A stretch of 64,000 nucleotides of DNA, taken from the NCBI GenBank assembly GCA_028277645.1, contig JANQFV010000070.1:1-64000 (forward strand). Reading direction: 5' to 3'. Shown here one piece after another: positions 34,686 through 43,454 of the stretch (position 1 is its first letter; every line of letters starts with the position of its first letter). A model generated the notes under the pieces. It was not told where the DNA came from, did no database searches, and was given only the letters and a program-made list of their open reading frames with translations. A program made the translations under genes and the position numbers. Source of the stretch: Phycisphaerae bacterium (lineage in GTDB: Bacteria; Planctomycetota; Phycisphaerae; UBA1845; Fen-1342).

Positions 34686-34753
34686 TACACTGACGGGTTC
34701 AACGCCGACTCGACGGCACGGTATTCCGCTTCGTTCCTTGCAGCAGGTGACCC

Positions 34754-36310
34754 ATGCACGACTTCCTCAAGACCCTCGGTATCCAGGACTCCAACCCCGG
34801 CGGCTTTCACGGCGAGTGGATCGGCTCCGGTCCGCAGCTCGACGTCGTCAGCCCCATCAACAACGAGAAGATCGCCTCTGTCACACAGGTCACCGAGGCG
34901 GAGTACGACGCGATCGTCGATCGCGCCCACGCCGCCTTCCTCAAGTGGCGCACCGTGCCCGCCCCCCAGCGCGGCGAACTGATCCGCCAGCTCGGCGTGA
35001 AGCTCCGCGAGGTCAAGGAAGAGCTCGGTGCACTCGTCACGCTCGAGATGGGCAAGATCCGCGCCGAGGGTGAGGGCGAAGTCCAGGAGATGATCGACAT
35101 CTGCGATTTCGCGTGCGGCTTGTCGCGGCAGCTCTACGGCCTGACCATGCACTCCGAGCGACCCAGCCACCGCATGTACGAGCAGTGGCACCCGCTCGGC
35201 GTGGTCGGCGTGATCTCAGCGTTCAACTTCCCTGTCGCCGTCTGGAGCTGGAACTGTGCGATCGCCGCCGTCTGTGGCGACAGCACACTGTGGAAGCCCG
35301 CCAGCAAGACACCGCTGACCGCGATCGCTTGTAACAAGATCGCCGCCGAGGTCTGCCAGGCCAACGGAGTCGATCCCGCGATCTTCAGCCTGGTCGTCGG
35401 CAAGGGCAGCACGGTCGGCGAACGGCTGCTGCACGACAAGCGCATCCCGCTGGTATCCGCGACCGGCTCGTGTCAGATGGGCTATCGCGTCGGCGAGGTC
35501 GTCGGCAAGCGGCTCGGCCGCACGATCCTCGAGCTCGGCGGCAACAACGCGATCATCGTTACACCCACCGCGAACATGGACATGGCGATTCGCGCGATCC
35601 TGTTCGGCGCGGTCGGTACGGCCGGCCAGCGTTGCACCAGCACGCGTCGGATCATCGTTCACGCATCGATCAAGGACGAGTTGGTCAGCCGATTGGTCAA
35701 GGGTTACGAGTCGGTGCCGATCGGCGACCCGCTGAAGGAAGGCGTGCTGATGGGCCCGCTCGTCACGCACGACGCGGTGACCGATATGCAGAACGCGCTC
35801 GAGCGCATCAAGTCCGAAGGCGGCAAAATCCTCTACGGCGGCGACCAGCTCGACGGCCCCGACTTCCCCGGCGGCCACTATGTCAAGCCGTGCATCGCCG
35901 AGGCGAAGAACGAGTTCGCGATCGTGCAGGAAGAAACGTTCGCTCCGATCCTCTACATCATCTCGTACGGCAACGCCGGCTCGAAACCGGAAGCCGCCGT
36001 CGATGAGATTGACGAGGCGATCCGCTATCACAACGAGGTGCCACAGGGTCTCAGCTCCGCGATCTTCGCCACGAACGTGCTCGAGTCCGAGCGGTTCCTG
36101 GCGCACACCGGCAGCGACTGTGGCATCGCCAACGTGAACATCGGCACCAGCGGTGCCGAGATCGGCGGCGCGTTCGGCGGCGAAAAAGAAACCGGCGGCG
36201 GCCGCGAGTCCGGCTCCGACGCCTGGAAGGCCTACATGCGGCGTCAGACGAACACGATCAACTGGTCAACGGAGCTACCGCTGGCGCAGGGAATTAAGTT
36301 TGGGGATTAG
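34754..36310 (+). CDS. ALDH7-type aldehyde dehydrogenase (alpha-aminoadipic/piperideine-6-carboxylate semialdehyde dehydrogenase)
   Basis: 518 residues; AGGTGA precedes the ATG. NAD-dependent ALDH of the AASADH/ALDH7A1 group acting in lysine breakdown, oxidising the semialdehyde to alpha-aminoadipate. Motifs: PLGVVGVISAFNFPVAVWSW, the Asn in SAFNFPV, LWKPASKTPLTA, catalytic Glu in ILELGGNNAIIV, and the catalytic Cys in GTAGQRCTSTRR. The GQRCTSTRR sequence and the C-terminal GAEIGGAFGGEKETGGGRES are typical of this subfamily rather than general ALDHs. Monocistronic. Confidence 0.9.
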   Translation: MHDFLKTLGIQDSNPGGFHGEWIGSGPQLDVVSPINNEKIASVTQVTEAEYDAIVDRAHAAFLKWRTVPAPQRGELIRQLGVKLREVKEELGALVTLEMGKIRAEGEGEVQEMIDICDFACGLSRQLYGLTMHSERPSHRMYEQWHPLGVVGVISAFNFPVAVWSWNCAIAAVCGDSTLWKPASKTPLTAIACNKIAAEVCQANGVDPAIFSLVVGKGSTVGERLLHDKRIPLVSATGSCQMGYRVGEVVGKRLGRTILELGGNNAIIVTPTANMDMAIRAILFGAVGTAGQRCTSTRRIIVHASIKDELVSRLVKGYESVPIGDPLKEGVLMGPLVTHDAVTDMQNALERIKSEGGKILYGGDQLDGPDFPGGHYVKPCIAEAKNEFAIVQEETFAPILYIISYGNAGSKPEAAVDEIDEAIRYHNEVPQGLSSAIFATNVLESERFLAHTGSDCGIANVNIGTSGAEIGGAFGGEKETGGGRESGSDAWKAYMRRQTNTINWSTELPLAQGIKFGD

Positions 36311-36390
36311 GAGTCGGCGCACCTCGATTCACACGCTAACATACGCTCGGAAATCAATCAGTTGGGCGTGTGACAGCGCGCCTCCACTAG

Positions 36391-37467
36391 ATGTTGCGGT
36401 GTGACATGCGAATCGGGCTCGACCGGGTGCATAACGTCGATTGTGTCAAGGGCTTGGATTCCCTTCGAGAGGGCTCCGTGGACTTAGCCTTCGCCGATCC
36501 CCCATTCAACATCGGCTACGAATACGACGTCTACGAGGACCGGCGAGGCGCTGACGAATATCTGCAATGGTCCCACAAGTGGATCGAAGGTGTCGTCCGG
36601 ACCTTGAAGCCCGACGGCACCTTTTGGTTGGCGAGCGGAGACGAATTTGCCGCAGAATTGAAAGTGCTATGCACGCGCGAGTTTGGGCTCTCCTGTCGTA
36701 GCTGGGTTATCTGGTTCTACACGTTCGGGGTGCATTGCAAGCAGAAATTCACACGCAGCCACGCGCACTTATTTCATTTCGTCCGAGACCCCGCGCGGTT
36801 CACATTCAACGCGCACGCGATTCGCGTGCCGTCGGCACGCCAACTCGTTTATGGCGATAAGCGTGCGAACCCGGATGGGCGCGTACCAGATGATACGTGG
36901 ATGGCGATGGCGCAGTTGCCCAAAGGCACGCCAATGTGGGACGGATTCGTGCTGCGCCCGCAGGACATACCCAATCGTTTCCCACCGCACAGCGACACTT
37001 GGTACTTCTCGCGAGTCGCCGGCACGTTTGGCGAGCGTCGCGGCTGGCACGGCTGCCAGATGCCGGAGCAGCTTCTCGGGCGAATCATCCGAGCTTGTTC
37101 TAACGAAGGAGACGTCGTACTGGACCCGTTTGCGGGCAGCGGAACGACGTTAGCGGTCGCAAAGAAACTGGATCGAAAATACGTTGGCTTTGAGATCTCC
37201 GCTGAGTACGCCCGAAACGTCCGAAAGAGGCTGAAGGCGATCCGGCGCGGAGATGATCTGGTCGGCCCAGAGGACCCCGCGCGGAGCGCCCCCTCCACGC
37301 GCCGGGCGCGCCGCTCTTTGGAGAACGCGGCTATTCCGCGCGGTAGCATTCGCAACAACGCTGATTGCAACGAACGCCCAATGTCTAAGCAACCTGCTGC
37401 ATCCGGAAACGGTGAGTCTCGCAGAATTGCATCACGTCGTCCGCGCTATATTGACGAACTGACGTGA
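36391..37467 (+). CDS. Site-specific DNA methyltransferase, beta class (N4-cytosine/N6-adenine)
   Basis: 358 residues (a start at Met6, 36406, is equally possible). The order of motifs identifies the beta class: catalytic DPPF at residues 36-39 ([15 protein letters not shown]) near the N-terminus, and the SAM-binding FAGSGTT at 247-253 near the C-terminus. Between them is a target-recognition region with [14 protein letters not shown] and DDTW. The last 60-70 residues are basic and low quality, and overlap a minus-strand small frame. No restriction endonuclease gene is adjacent, so it appears to be an orphan methyltransferase, like CcrM or YhdJ in architecture. Confidence 0.88.
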   Translation: MLRCDMRIGLDRVHNVDCVKGLDSLREGSVDLAFADPPFNIGYEYDVYEDRRGADEYLQWSHKWIEGVVRTLKPDGTFWLASGDEFAAELKVLCTREFGLSCRSWVIWFYTFGVHCKQKFTRSHAHLFHFVRDPARFTFNAHAIRVPSARQLVYGDKRANPDGRVPDDTWMAMAQLPKGTPMWDGFVLRPQDIPNRFPPHSDTWYFSRVAGTFGERRGWHGCQMPEQLLGRIIRACSNEGDVVLDPFAGSGTTLAVAKKLDRKYVGFEISAEYARNVRKRLKAIRRGDDLVGPEDPARSAPSTRRARRSLENAAIPRGSIRNNADCNERPMSKQPAASGNGESRRIASRRPRYIDELT

Positions 37468-37603
37468 ATTTCCGCAGACAGTAGAAGTAGCGCGCGATAC
37501 CGCCGACGGTGACGCATGTCTTTCCCTCGTACGCTTCCAGGGCACCCGATCGTTCCAGATGGTACTTGACATCATGCCCAAGCTTGTGAACGCTACAGGA
37601 CAT
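37385..37603 (-). CDS. Possible 72-residue protein
   Basis: ATG start with AAGGCG five bases upstream; 72 residues with balanced composition ([52 protein letters not shown]). It overlaps the 3' end of the methyltransferase gene by 83 bases, tail to tail. The overlapped part of the methyltransferase is its poor-quality tail, which slightly favours this frame being real. No family recognised; it could equally be spurious. Confidence 0.3.
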   Translation of the reverse strand: MSCSVHKLGHDVKYHLERSGALEAYEGKTCVTVGGIARYFYCLRKFTSVRQYSADDVMQFCETHRFRMQQVA

Positions 37604-37841
37604 TTTTCGCCTTGAGCCGATCCGTTAGGACGCTGAACTATACGCATCGGCGCGCACTTGCTAAGCTCCAGCATCGCCATGGAGGCGGGTCATGTCGCGT
37701 GCGGGTGATGCTGACCGCAAAGGGACACTTCGATAACGCAGCGTATCGGCTCTTGGCTGGGGCTGTTTGTCACACTCCTGCTGACGTCGGCGCCGGGGAG
37801 TACTCGTACCGTTGCCTCCGTGGGCGTCGTGATGCGCAAGC
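37468..37841. other. 374-base region with no convincing plus-strand gene
   Basis: Between the DNA methyltransferase and the convergent ThiF-like gene. Apart from the tentative 72-residue minus-strand frame (37385-37603), I see no ribosome-binding site leading a credible frame, no strong hairpin and no repeat copy. Confidence 0.4.
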
Positions 37842-38903
37842 TCAGTGCCCCACGTACTTCGCGTACGCGTTCTTCGCTGCGGAAGCATCGGTCGTCCCCT
37901 GTACGATCGCGCGACCGTCGACGAATAATGCTACGTTCAGCACGCCAGCCTGAAACTTCAGCAAGAACCCATTACACGCCGGCCGCATATGTGCCGGAAT
38001 GCGCCCCGCGATCCGCCGCAGGTCGAGCTCCGTGTCGTCCGCCGGCATAATTTGCACGGCGTTGCGGCCACACAGCGATGTTGTCGCCGCGGCGCGTTTG
38101 CCGGCGAGGAACTCGAAGTCTCGCTCCTGACAACACGAACACGTCCCGTGCTCCAAGGCCGCCTGCACGTTGACCGTCCGCACGCGACCGTGCCACGCGT
38201 CGATCGACGTCAGTCCCCTCAGTAGTTCTTCCTCACGTCCCATGAGAATCTTCATCGCCTCACCGGCCTGCAGCGCCGCCACGATATTCACCGTCGCCCC
38301 CAGGATTCCCGCCGTGTCACAGGTCGGTAACTCGCCCGGCCCCGGCGGGTCCGGCCAGATGCAGCGCAGGCAAGGCGAAGCCTGCGGCCGCACCGCGAGG
38401 ACGAGCCCGTCCGCCGCAACGCACGCTCCATATACCCACGGCTTGTCCGTCTTCACCGCGACGTCGTTAATCAGATACCGCGATTCGAGATTGTCCGTGC
38501 CGTCGAGCAGCAGATCCGCCTCGCTACAAAATCGCTCAATGTTCCGTGGATTCGCGTCGGCGACGACTGCGTCGACTTCGCAGCCGGAGTTGATTCGCCG
38601 CAGCTTGCGCGCCGCGGCTTCGGCCTTCGGCAGGCATTCGCGCACGTCCTGCTCGTCGAAAAGACGCTGCCGCTGGAGGTTGTCCAACTCCACGAAATCG
38701 CGATCGACGATCTGGAGGTGCCCCAGTCCGGCCCGCACCAACTGGTCGGCCAGCGCTGACCCGAGCGCCCCGCAACCGACCAGTGTCACACTGCTCAGGC
38801 GCAGCCGGCGTTGGCCCTCGACGCCCACACCGGCGAAATACACCTGCCGGCTGTAACGCGCTAGCTCAGGATGTGCAGAAAGGTCGAGGGGGCTGTCGGC
38901 CAT
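37842..38903 (-). CDS. ThiF/MoeB/HesA-family adenylyltransferase
   Basis: 353 residues; E1-like enzyme that adenylates the C-terminal glycine of a ubiquitin-like sulfur carrier (ThiS, MoaD or relative). Nucleotide loop VGCGALGSALADQL (residues 42-55), arginine-finger region ARYSRQ, substrate Asp in LLLDGTDNLESRYLIND, candidate catalytic Cys195 in LPTCDTAGILG, and zinc pairs CLRC (178/181) and CSCC (255-258). A C-terminal domain (about 270-353) takes the place of the rhodanese domain of MoeB-type sulfurtransferases: DLRRIAGRIPAHMRPACNGF then ALFVDGRAIVQGTTD, similar to an additional small domain fused in some bacterial ThiF proteins. No thiS or moaD is nearby, so the partner is unknown. Confidence 0.88.
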   Translation of the reverse strand: MADSPLDLSAHPELARYSRQVYFAGVGVEGQRRLRLSSVTLVGCGALGSALADQLVRAGLGHLQIVDRDFVELDNLQRQRLFDEQDVRECLPKAEAAARKLRRINSGCEVDAVVADANPRNIERFCSEADLLLDGTDNLESRYLINDVAVKTDKPWVYGACVAADGLVLAVRPQASPCLRCIWPDPPGPGELPTCDTAGILGATVNIVAALQAGEAMKILMGREEELLRGLTSIDAWHGRVRTVNVQAALEHGTCSCCQERDFEFLAGKRAAATTSLCGRNAVQIMPADDTELDLRRIAGRIPAHMRPACNGFLLKFQAGVLNVALFVDGRAIVQGTTDASAAKNAYAKYVGH

Positions 38904-38941
38904 GCTACCGATTCCAAGTCATCCGGCAGTGAACGTACTCA

Positions 38942-39379
38942 CTAGTCCTGCGGCTGGCGCATCGCACGCTCATGACGCCAAGCTATCAACGCCCGCTGCG
39001 CCCCGCTTCCGTTCAGCAGTCCGAACAGCAGTACGATGAACCCATCCATATCCGAGTACGCCAGCCAAATCACACCGACGACGATGCACCCCACCGCCGC
39101 CAGCGCGGATACGAACAGATCCAGCACAGCCACCGCCGGCACGCGGGCAGTGGTCAGGGCCGCCATAACCAGCAATCCGACGCCCACGATGCGTGCCATC
39201 CACACGAAGCCGATCACAGACCATTTGTAGACGAACGGAGCACCGGTCGCCGGCGCCAGGCCGAGCATAAACCCGACGTAGAGAAACAAGCCCGCCGAGA
39301 TCAGCGTGAGCAGCACCGCTCCATCGAACCGCGGTCCGCTATCCGACTGCCGTGCGTAAGGGAGCTTCTCGGAATCCAT
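38942..39379 (-). CDS. Four-helix membrane protein
   Basis: 145 residues from MDSEKLPYARQSD; upstream in-frame Met codons have worse sites. Four predicted membrane helices (AVLLTLISAGLFLYVGFML, YKWSVIGFVWMARIVGVGL, AVLDLFVSALAAVGCIVVGV, FIVLLFGLLNGSGAQRA). Short charged C-terminus. No family recognised. It lies upstream of, and co-directional with, the ThiF-like gene (38-base gap), so the two may be co-transcribed. Confidence 0.55.
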   Translation of the reverse strand: MDSEKLPYARQSDSGPRFDGAVLLTLISAGLFLYVGFMLGLAPATGAPFVYKWSVIGFVWMARIVGVGLLVMAALTTARVPAVAVLDLFVSALAAVGCIVVGVIWLAYSDMDGFIVLLFGLLNGSGAQRALIAWRHERAMRQPQD

Positions 39380-39550
39380 AATCGTGCCCCATGCGGATCG
39401 TCTAACGACAACTTCAGACATCCTACCCGTGCGCGACGCACAGGTCACGAACGCGCATCGAGCGAGATTGTCCATCGTGCGAGCAGAACGCCACAAGGAT
39501 CAACAGAATCCCAGCTTGTTCCAGCTGCGCCGACGTCCTACCATGCCCGC

Positions 39551-40549
39551 ATGATGCGCAGGACCCACTCTGCACCCACCGTATCGAGCACGTCGCTGTC
39601 CGCGGCGTTGCTCGTGTTGACACTGAGCGTGGCATCAGCCGTTGTAGCTGGCGCGGAGACCATCGTGCTGCGCGACGGGCCACAAATCCAAGCCTCAGTG
39701 CTCAAGGAAACCGAGCAGGCCGTCTTCGTGGATCTCGGCTACGACGTGCTCGTCATTCCCCGGCGTGTGATTCTGGAAATCCAGCAGGAAACGCCGGAAG
39801 CCCAGGCCAACGCGTCGCAAGTGCGTACTACCGACGACCTCTACAGCACGGCCAACCTCCCGCCTGCCAGCGTGAAGCAGCTCGTCGATCGCTTCGGCGA
39901 GGGCGTCGGGCTGGTAACCTCCCCCAGCGGCCTCGGCAGCGGATTCTTCATCACGCGTGAAGGACATCTCATCACCAACTTCCACGTGGTCGAGGGAGAG
40001 CAGAAGCTCGCTGTGCTGGTTTTCCGGCAAGTCGGCAACGAGTTCCGGCGCGACAAGTATGAGGACGTCGATATCGTCGCGCTGAATCCCTTCCTCGACC
40101 TGGCGCTGCTCAAGGTGAATTTGCCTGACGACGAAAAGCCCGTGATCACCTACCTGGCCGACGACGACACGTTGCGCGACGGCGATCCGGTGTTCGCGAT
40201 CGGAAATCCGCACGGCCTCGAGCGCACGGTCACCGAGGGCATCGTCGGCCGCCGCAACCGCGCTAACGAAGGCCTCGTTTACATTCAGACCACCGCACAG
40301 ATCAACCCCGGCAACTCCGGCGGACCGCTGTTCAATGCGCGTGGCGAAGTCGTCGGCGTCATCAAGATGAAGATCTCGCGCGCCGAGGGGCTCGCGTTCG
40401 CGATACCGATTCGCTACGCGAAGGACTTCCTGCGTAATCGGGACGCGTTCGTCTACGACAGTGCCAGCTCGCTGGCCGGGTACCGCTACCTCCAGCCGCC
40501 GGAACGTCTCGAATCCGGCACCGCTCCGATCCTGAAAACGAATCCATAG
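39551..40549 (+). CDS. S1C trypsin-like serine protease (DegP-like, no PDZ)
   Basis: 332 residues from ATG 39551 (second ATG at 39554). The much longer open frame upstream was rejected as antisense of a real gene. Signal peptide SAALLVLTLSVASAVVAGA. A small beta domain (about residues 36-80, IVLRDGPQIQASVLKE then VLVIPRRVILEI) precedes the trypsin fold. Catalytic triad: His145 in TNFHVVEG, Asp183 in FLDLALLKV, Ser256 in NPGNSGGPL. No PDZ domain follows the protease, unlike DegP/DegS. Periplasmic or surface protease. Followed after 29 bases by a secreted protein gene that may be co-transcribed. Confidence 0.88.
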   Translation: MMRRTHSAPTVSSTSLSAALLVLTLSVASAVVAGAETIVLRDGPQIQASVLKETEQAVFVDLGYDVLVIPRRVILEIQQETPEAQANASQVRTTDDLYSTANLPPASVKQLVDRFGEGVGLVTSPSGLGSGFFITREGHLITNFHVVEGEQKLAVLVFRQVGNEFRRDKYEDVDIVALNPFLDLALLKVNLPDDEKPVITYLADDDTLRDGDPVFAIGNPHGLERTVTEGIVGRRNRANEGLVYIQTTAQINPGNSGGPLFNARGEVVGVIKMKISRAEGLAFAIPIRYAKDFLRNRDAFVYDSASSLAGYRYLQPPERLESGTAPILKTNP

Positions 40550-40578
40550 CAATGAGAACTGCTAACGAGGGACTTGCC

Positions 40579-42414
40579 ATGAAGCGTTCGATCGCCTATT
40601 CCGCCGCACTGCTCATCGCCATCTGTCTCACGCCGACCGCGTGGGCGCAGAGTTCGGCTGACCCCGCCGAGTGGGTACCCGCCGATGCGCTGGCGTATGT
40701 CGGCGTAACCGACATCACTGCGACCTGGGAGGACTTTCAGCAAACCTCCGGCTATCGCATGATGAACGACGAAATCGTCAAAGAAGCGATGCCATCGATG
40801 AGCATGGTCGCGACTGCACTCGAGAAGATTCAGGCGCGTGTCGCCGAAGCACTCGACGTACCGGTAAAGGATCTGAAGAATCCGTTCACCGGGCCGCTCG
40901 CCGCCTACGTCCGCGTGCCGCGTGGAGCCGCTGCCGAAGACGCCGTCGCCGCGCTGATCGCTACGATCGGCGATCAAACGCTGATGCGCCGCTACTACGA
41001 CAACGCCGTCGCGAAGCTGAAGGAGTCTGCGGACGATCACGACGCGGTTTCTGTTGACGGCACCACGATCGACGTCTTCACGACCGAGCCGAAGGAGGAG
41101 GAAGAGGACGAGTTTGCCGACTTCGACGACGATTCCGACATCGACTTCAACCAACCGCCGGACCAGATCATCGAGGACGTGCTCGACAAGTCGCTTTCGG
41201 CTGAGAGTCTCCCGCCGTCGCTCGCACTGTGTCTCACCGATGATCGCCTGATCGTGGCCAACTCGGCCGACGAAGCGCGGGCTGCGCTACGGGCCGACTC
41301 GCGGAGCGACTCGCTCGCCGAGACCGCCGATTACAAGGCCCTCAAAGGCAACCTGAAGCGTATTGGCACCGTCCGTATGCTCTTCAACCTGCCGCAGATC
41401 ATCGAGCTCGCCAAGGCTGAGACCGACTCGTCCGACGCTGACGATCTCCGCGAGATGCTCCAGCTCGTCGGCGCCGAGAGCCTGCGCAGCGTCGTGGGAC
41501 ACATGCGGATGGGCGCATCTTCGTACGACTCAAAGTTTGAGATTCTGTTTCTGATGAGCGGTCAGCGCTCCGGCCTGGCGAAGATGCTCTCGATGGACAA
41601 CCGCCCGACCACGCCGCCGGCGCACGTCAATGCTGACACCGGGTTCTACGCCTCGATCAACCTCAACCCGCCGCAGATCGTCAACGAAGTCGAAAAGATG
41701 ATCCGCCAGTCCAACCCCGACTGGGCGGATCAGATGCGTGCCATGCTGACATCCGCGCCATCCCCCACCGGCGAAGGCACGCTCAACTATCAGCAGGAGC
41801 TGATCGACCATCTTCAGGGGCCGCTCGCGATGGGACTCTCGGCGAGCCGGCCGCTGACGCCCGAGTCGGTGCGGATGGCGATCGAGCTGGGTCACCGCGA
41901 TCAGGCGGCGTTGGGCCGCTTCCTGAGCAAGATGGTCGGCTTCTTCACCGAGCGCGACGTGCGCGGCACGCCGGTCTACGACATCGCCCTTCCGCTGCCC
42001 GGCGTGATGGGCAATGGGATCGCCGTGCTGACCGATCGGTTGGTCATATCCGCGTCGGCCGCGATGGACAGCATCGTCGGCGGCTCGGGCGGCGGGCTCG
42101 CACAGTCGAACACCTGGCAGCGCGTCGCGCGGTACGTGCCCGAGGAGTCGTGGTGCGTGTTCTACACGGACAACCGGCTGCTGACACAGGCCGCGATGGA
42201 CGTTGCGCAGAGCCCCGAGCTGCAGGCCGCCGCGATGAGCAACATGGGCGTGATGATGCTCCAGCAGATGTTCGCGGAGATGATGGACCACTTCGCCGAG
42301 GCGGACGAAACGGTGGCGGAGCGTATTCTCGGCTACGCCGCCCCGAGCATCCTGACCATCGCCACAACCCCCGCCGGCGTGCAACTGACGTCAGTAAACC
42401 TGCGGCCGGAGTAA
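40579..42414 (+). CDS. Large secreted protein of unknown function
   Basis: 611 residues from MKRSIAYSA, which has GAGGGA upstream. Signal peptide AALLIAICLTPTAWA. The body resembles the planctomycete/DUF3352-type pattern: WVPADALAYVGVTD near the start, repeated segments such as PLAAYVRVPRG, SLALCLTDDRLIVANSADEARAAL, GFYASINLNPPQIVNEVE, and IAVLTDRLVISASAAMDSIV. It also contains an acidic linker EEEEDEFADFDDDSDIDF (about residues 175-195). Methionine-rich near the C-terminus (SNMGVMMLQQMFAEMM). No catalytic motif. It follows the S1C protease and may be its partner or substrate. Confidence 0.7.
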   Translation: MKRSIAYSAALLIAICLTPTAWAQSSADPAEWVPADALAYVGVTDITATWEDFQQTSGYRMMNDEIVKEAMPSMSMVATALEKIQARVAEALDVPVKDLKNPFTGPLAAYVRVPRGAAAEDAVAALIATIGDQTLMRRYYDNAVAKLKESADDHDAVSVDGTTIDVFTTEPKEEEEDEFADFDDDSDIDFNQPPDQIIEDVLDKSLSAESLPPSLALCLTDDRLIVANSADEARAALRADSRSDSLAETADYKALKGNLKRIGTVRMLFNLPQIIELAKAETDSSDADDLREMLQLVGAESLRSVVGHMRMGASSYDSKFEILFLMSGQRSGLAKMLSMDNRPTTPPAHVNADTGFYASINLNPPQIVNEVEKMIRQSNPDWADQMRAMLTSAPSPTGEGTLNYQQELIDHLQGPLAMGLSASRPLTPESVRMAIELGHRDQAALGRFLSKMVGFFTERDVRGTPVYDIALPLPGVMGNGIAVLTDRLVISASAAMDSIVGGSGGGLAQSNTWQRVARYVPEESWCVFYTDNRLLTQAAMDVAQSPELQAAAMSNMGVMMLQQMFAEMMDHFAEADETVAERILGYAAPSILTIATTPAGVQLTSVNLRPE

Positions 42415-42439
42415 GCAACAAGCTCGCCTGCAGTGTTGC

Positions 42440-42475
42440 CCCCCTCCCGCTCAGGGAGGGGTTGGGGGGAGGGTG
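42440..42475. repeat. CCCTCCC hairpin repeat, copy B
   Basis: CCCTCCC-GCTCA-GGGAGGG hairpin followed by TTGGGGGGAGGGT; near-identical to copy A at 24253. Confidence 0.6.
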
Positions 42476-42586
42476 GAGCCATCGTTACGGCATCTTCGTC
42501 ACGCCCCTAATCCCTCCCAAGCAGCGCGGCGGGTTGGGCGATCCAATATGGAGGGCAGTAATGAGGCAGCGAGGAAAGAGTACAGA

Positions 42587-43273
42587 ATGAATGTCGAAGC
42601 GGGTAAGATGGTCTCCATGAAAGGAATGTACGAAATCGCGTTTGAGGGGTGGAAGACCGACACGGCTCGGTTCTGGACGCTGTTCTCAGTCATGAGCGTC
42701 TTGAACGGAGCGTTAATGGCTGGCTTATCGCTGGGCGGCGAGGACGCATCCGACAAGTTCGCTGACTGGCGAATCGGTGTGTCGGTGCTGGGAATCGTCC
42801 TTTGCTATCTGTGGTATGGCATCCAGCACCGAATGTCGTCCTGGTGTTCATGGTGGGATAAGAAGCTCGAGAGTCTGGAGCCAGAGTATCGGGCAACCGC
42901 AAGCCGGTTGAACGTGGGTACGGGTGTTGATAACGAGGCAATCTTCGAGGGTCGCAAGAGCGGCGGCAACGGACCGGGCATTTCGACGCGAGTGGCCGGC
43001 CGGGTGACGCCGCTGCTGTTTGGGGTAGGCTGGGTGTTCGCGGCGAATAGGGAGTTACAGTTCATGACGCCGGACGTACTGAAAGCTCTTGCCGGGCTGG
43101 TGCTAGTTCTGACGTCACCGCTCTGCTTGATTCTGGGTTCGAAACTCGTACTTGCTGCGAGTAAGAACGAGCGTTGGTGGGAGAGACTGGTTACAGGTTA
43201 TGTGCTATGTGCCGTTGGGATCGCGCTCATCGTATGGTTCGCAACATCGCTGATGGAGAAAGTGTTTCTCTAG
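42587..43273 (+). CDS. Small multi-pass membrane protein
   Basis: 228 residues from MNVEAGKMVSMKGMYEIA, preceded by GAGGAAAGAG. Two helices near the N-terminus (FWTLFSVMSVLNGALMAGL, IGVSVLGIVLCYLWYG) and two more near the C-terminus (VLKALAGLVLVLTSPLCLILG, YVLCAVGIALIVWFATSL). The start resembles RipA-type or other small inner-membrane proteins, but I cannot assign a family. Base composition is clearly lower in GC than its neighbours, which hints at recent acquisition. Confidence 0.6.
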   Translation: MNVEAGKMVSMKGMYEIAFEGWKTDTARFWTLFSVMSVLNGALMAGLSLGGEDASDKFADWRIGVSVLGIVLCYLWYGIQHRMSSWCSWWDKKLESLEPEYRATASRLNVGTGVDNEAIFEGRKSGGNGPGISTRVAGRVTPLLFGVGWVFAANRELQFMTPDVLKALAGLVLVLTSPLCLILGSKLVLAASKNERWWERLVTGYVLCAVGIALIVWFATSLMEKVFL

Positions 43274-43454
43274 CGTGCTGGCGTTTGTGGACGCCGAAGA
43301 TGAGTCAGGAAGAAACTGGGACCTCCACCATTCTCCGAGAACCTGGCGAAGACCGGGGACCGAGAACTCAGGACGATCACCATGTGCTGCAGCGATAGGT
43401 AACGTAGCAGCCAGCGCGACAGCGTACGCACTCCGAACGAGGAAAACTCATCGG

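Noticed and set aside
36391..37467. A complete restriction-modification system
   Set aside because: No restriction enzyme gene is adjacent; the nuclease-like gene at 33355 is separated by an aldehyde dehydrogenase and cannot be linked from sequence.
38972..39550. Long 5' extension of the S1C protease gene
   Set aside because: The extension is His/Arg/Gln-rich antisense of the membrane protein at 38942-39379. The signal peptide begins at 39551.
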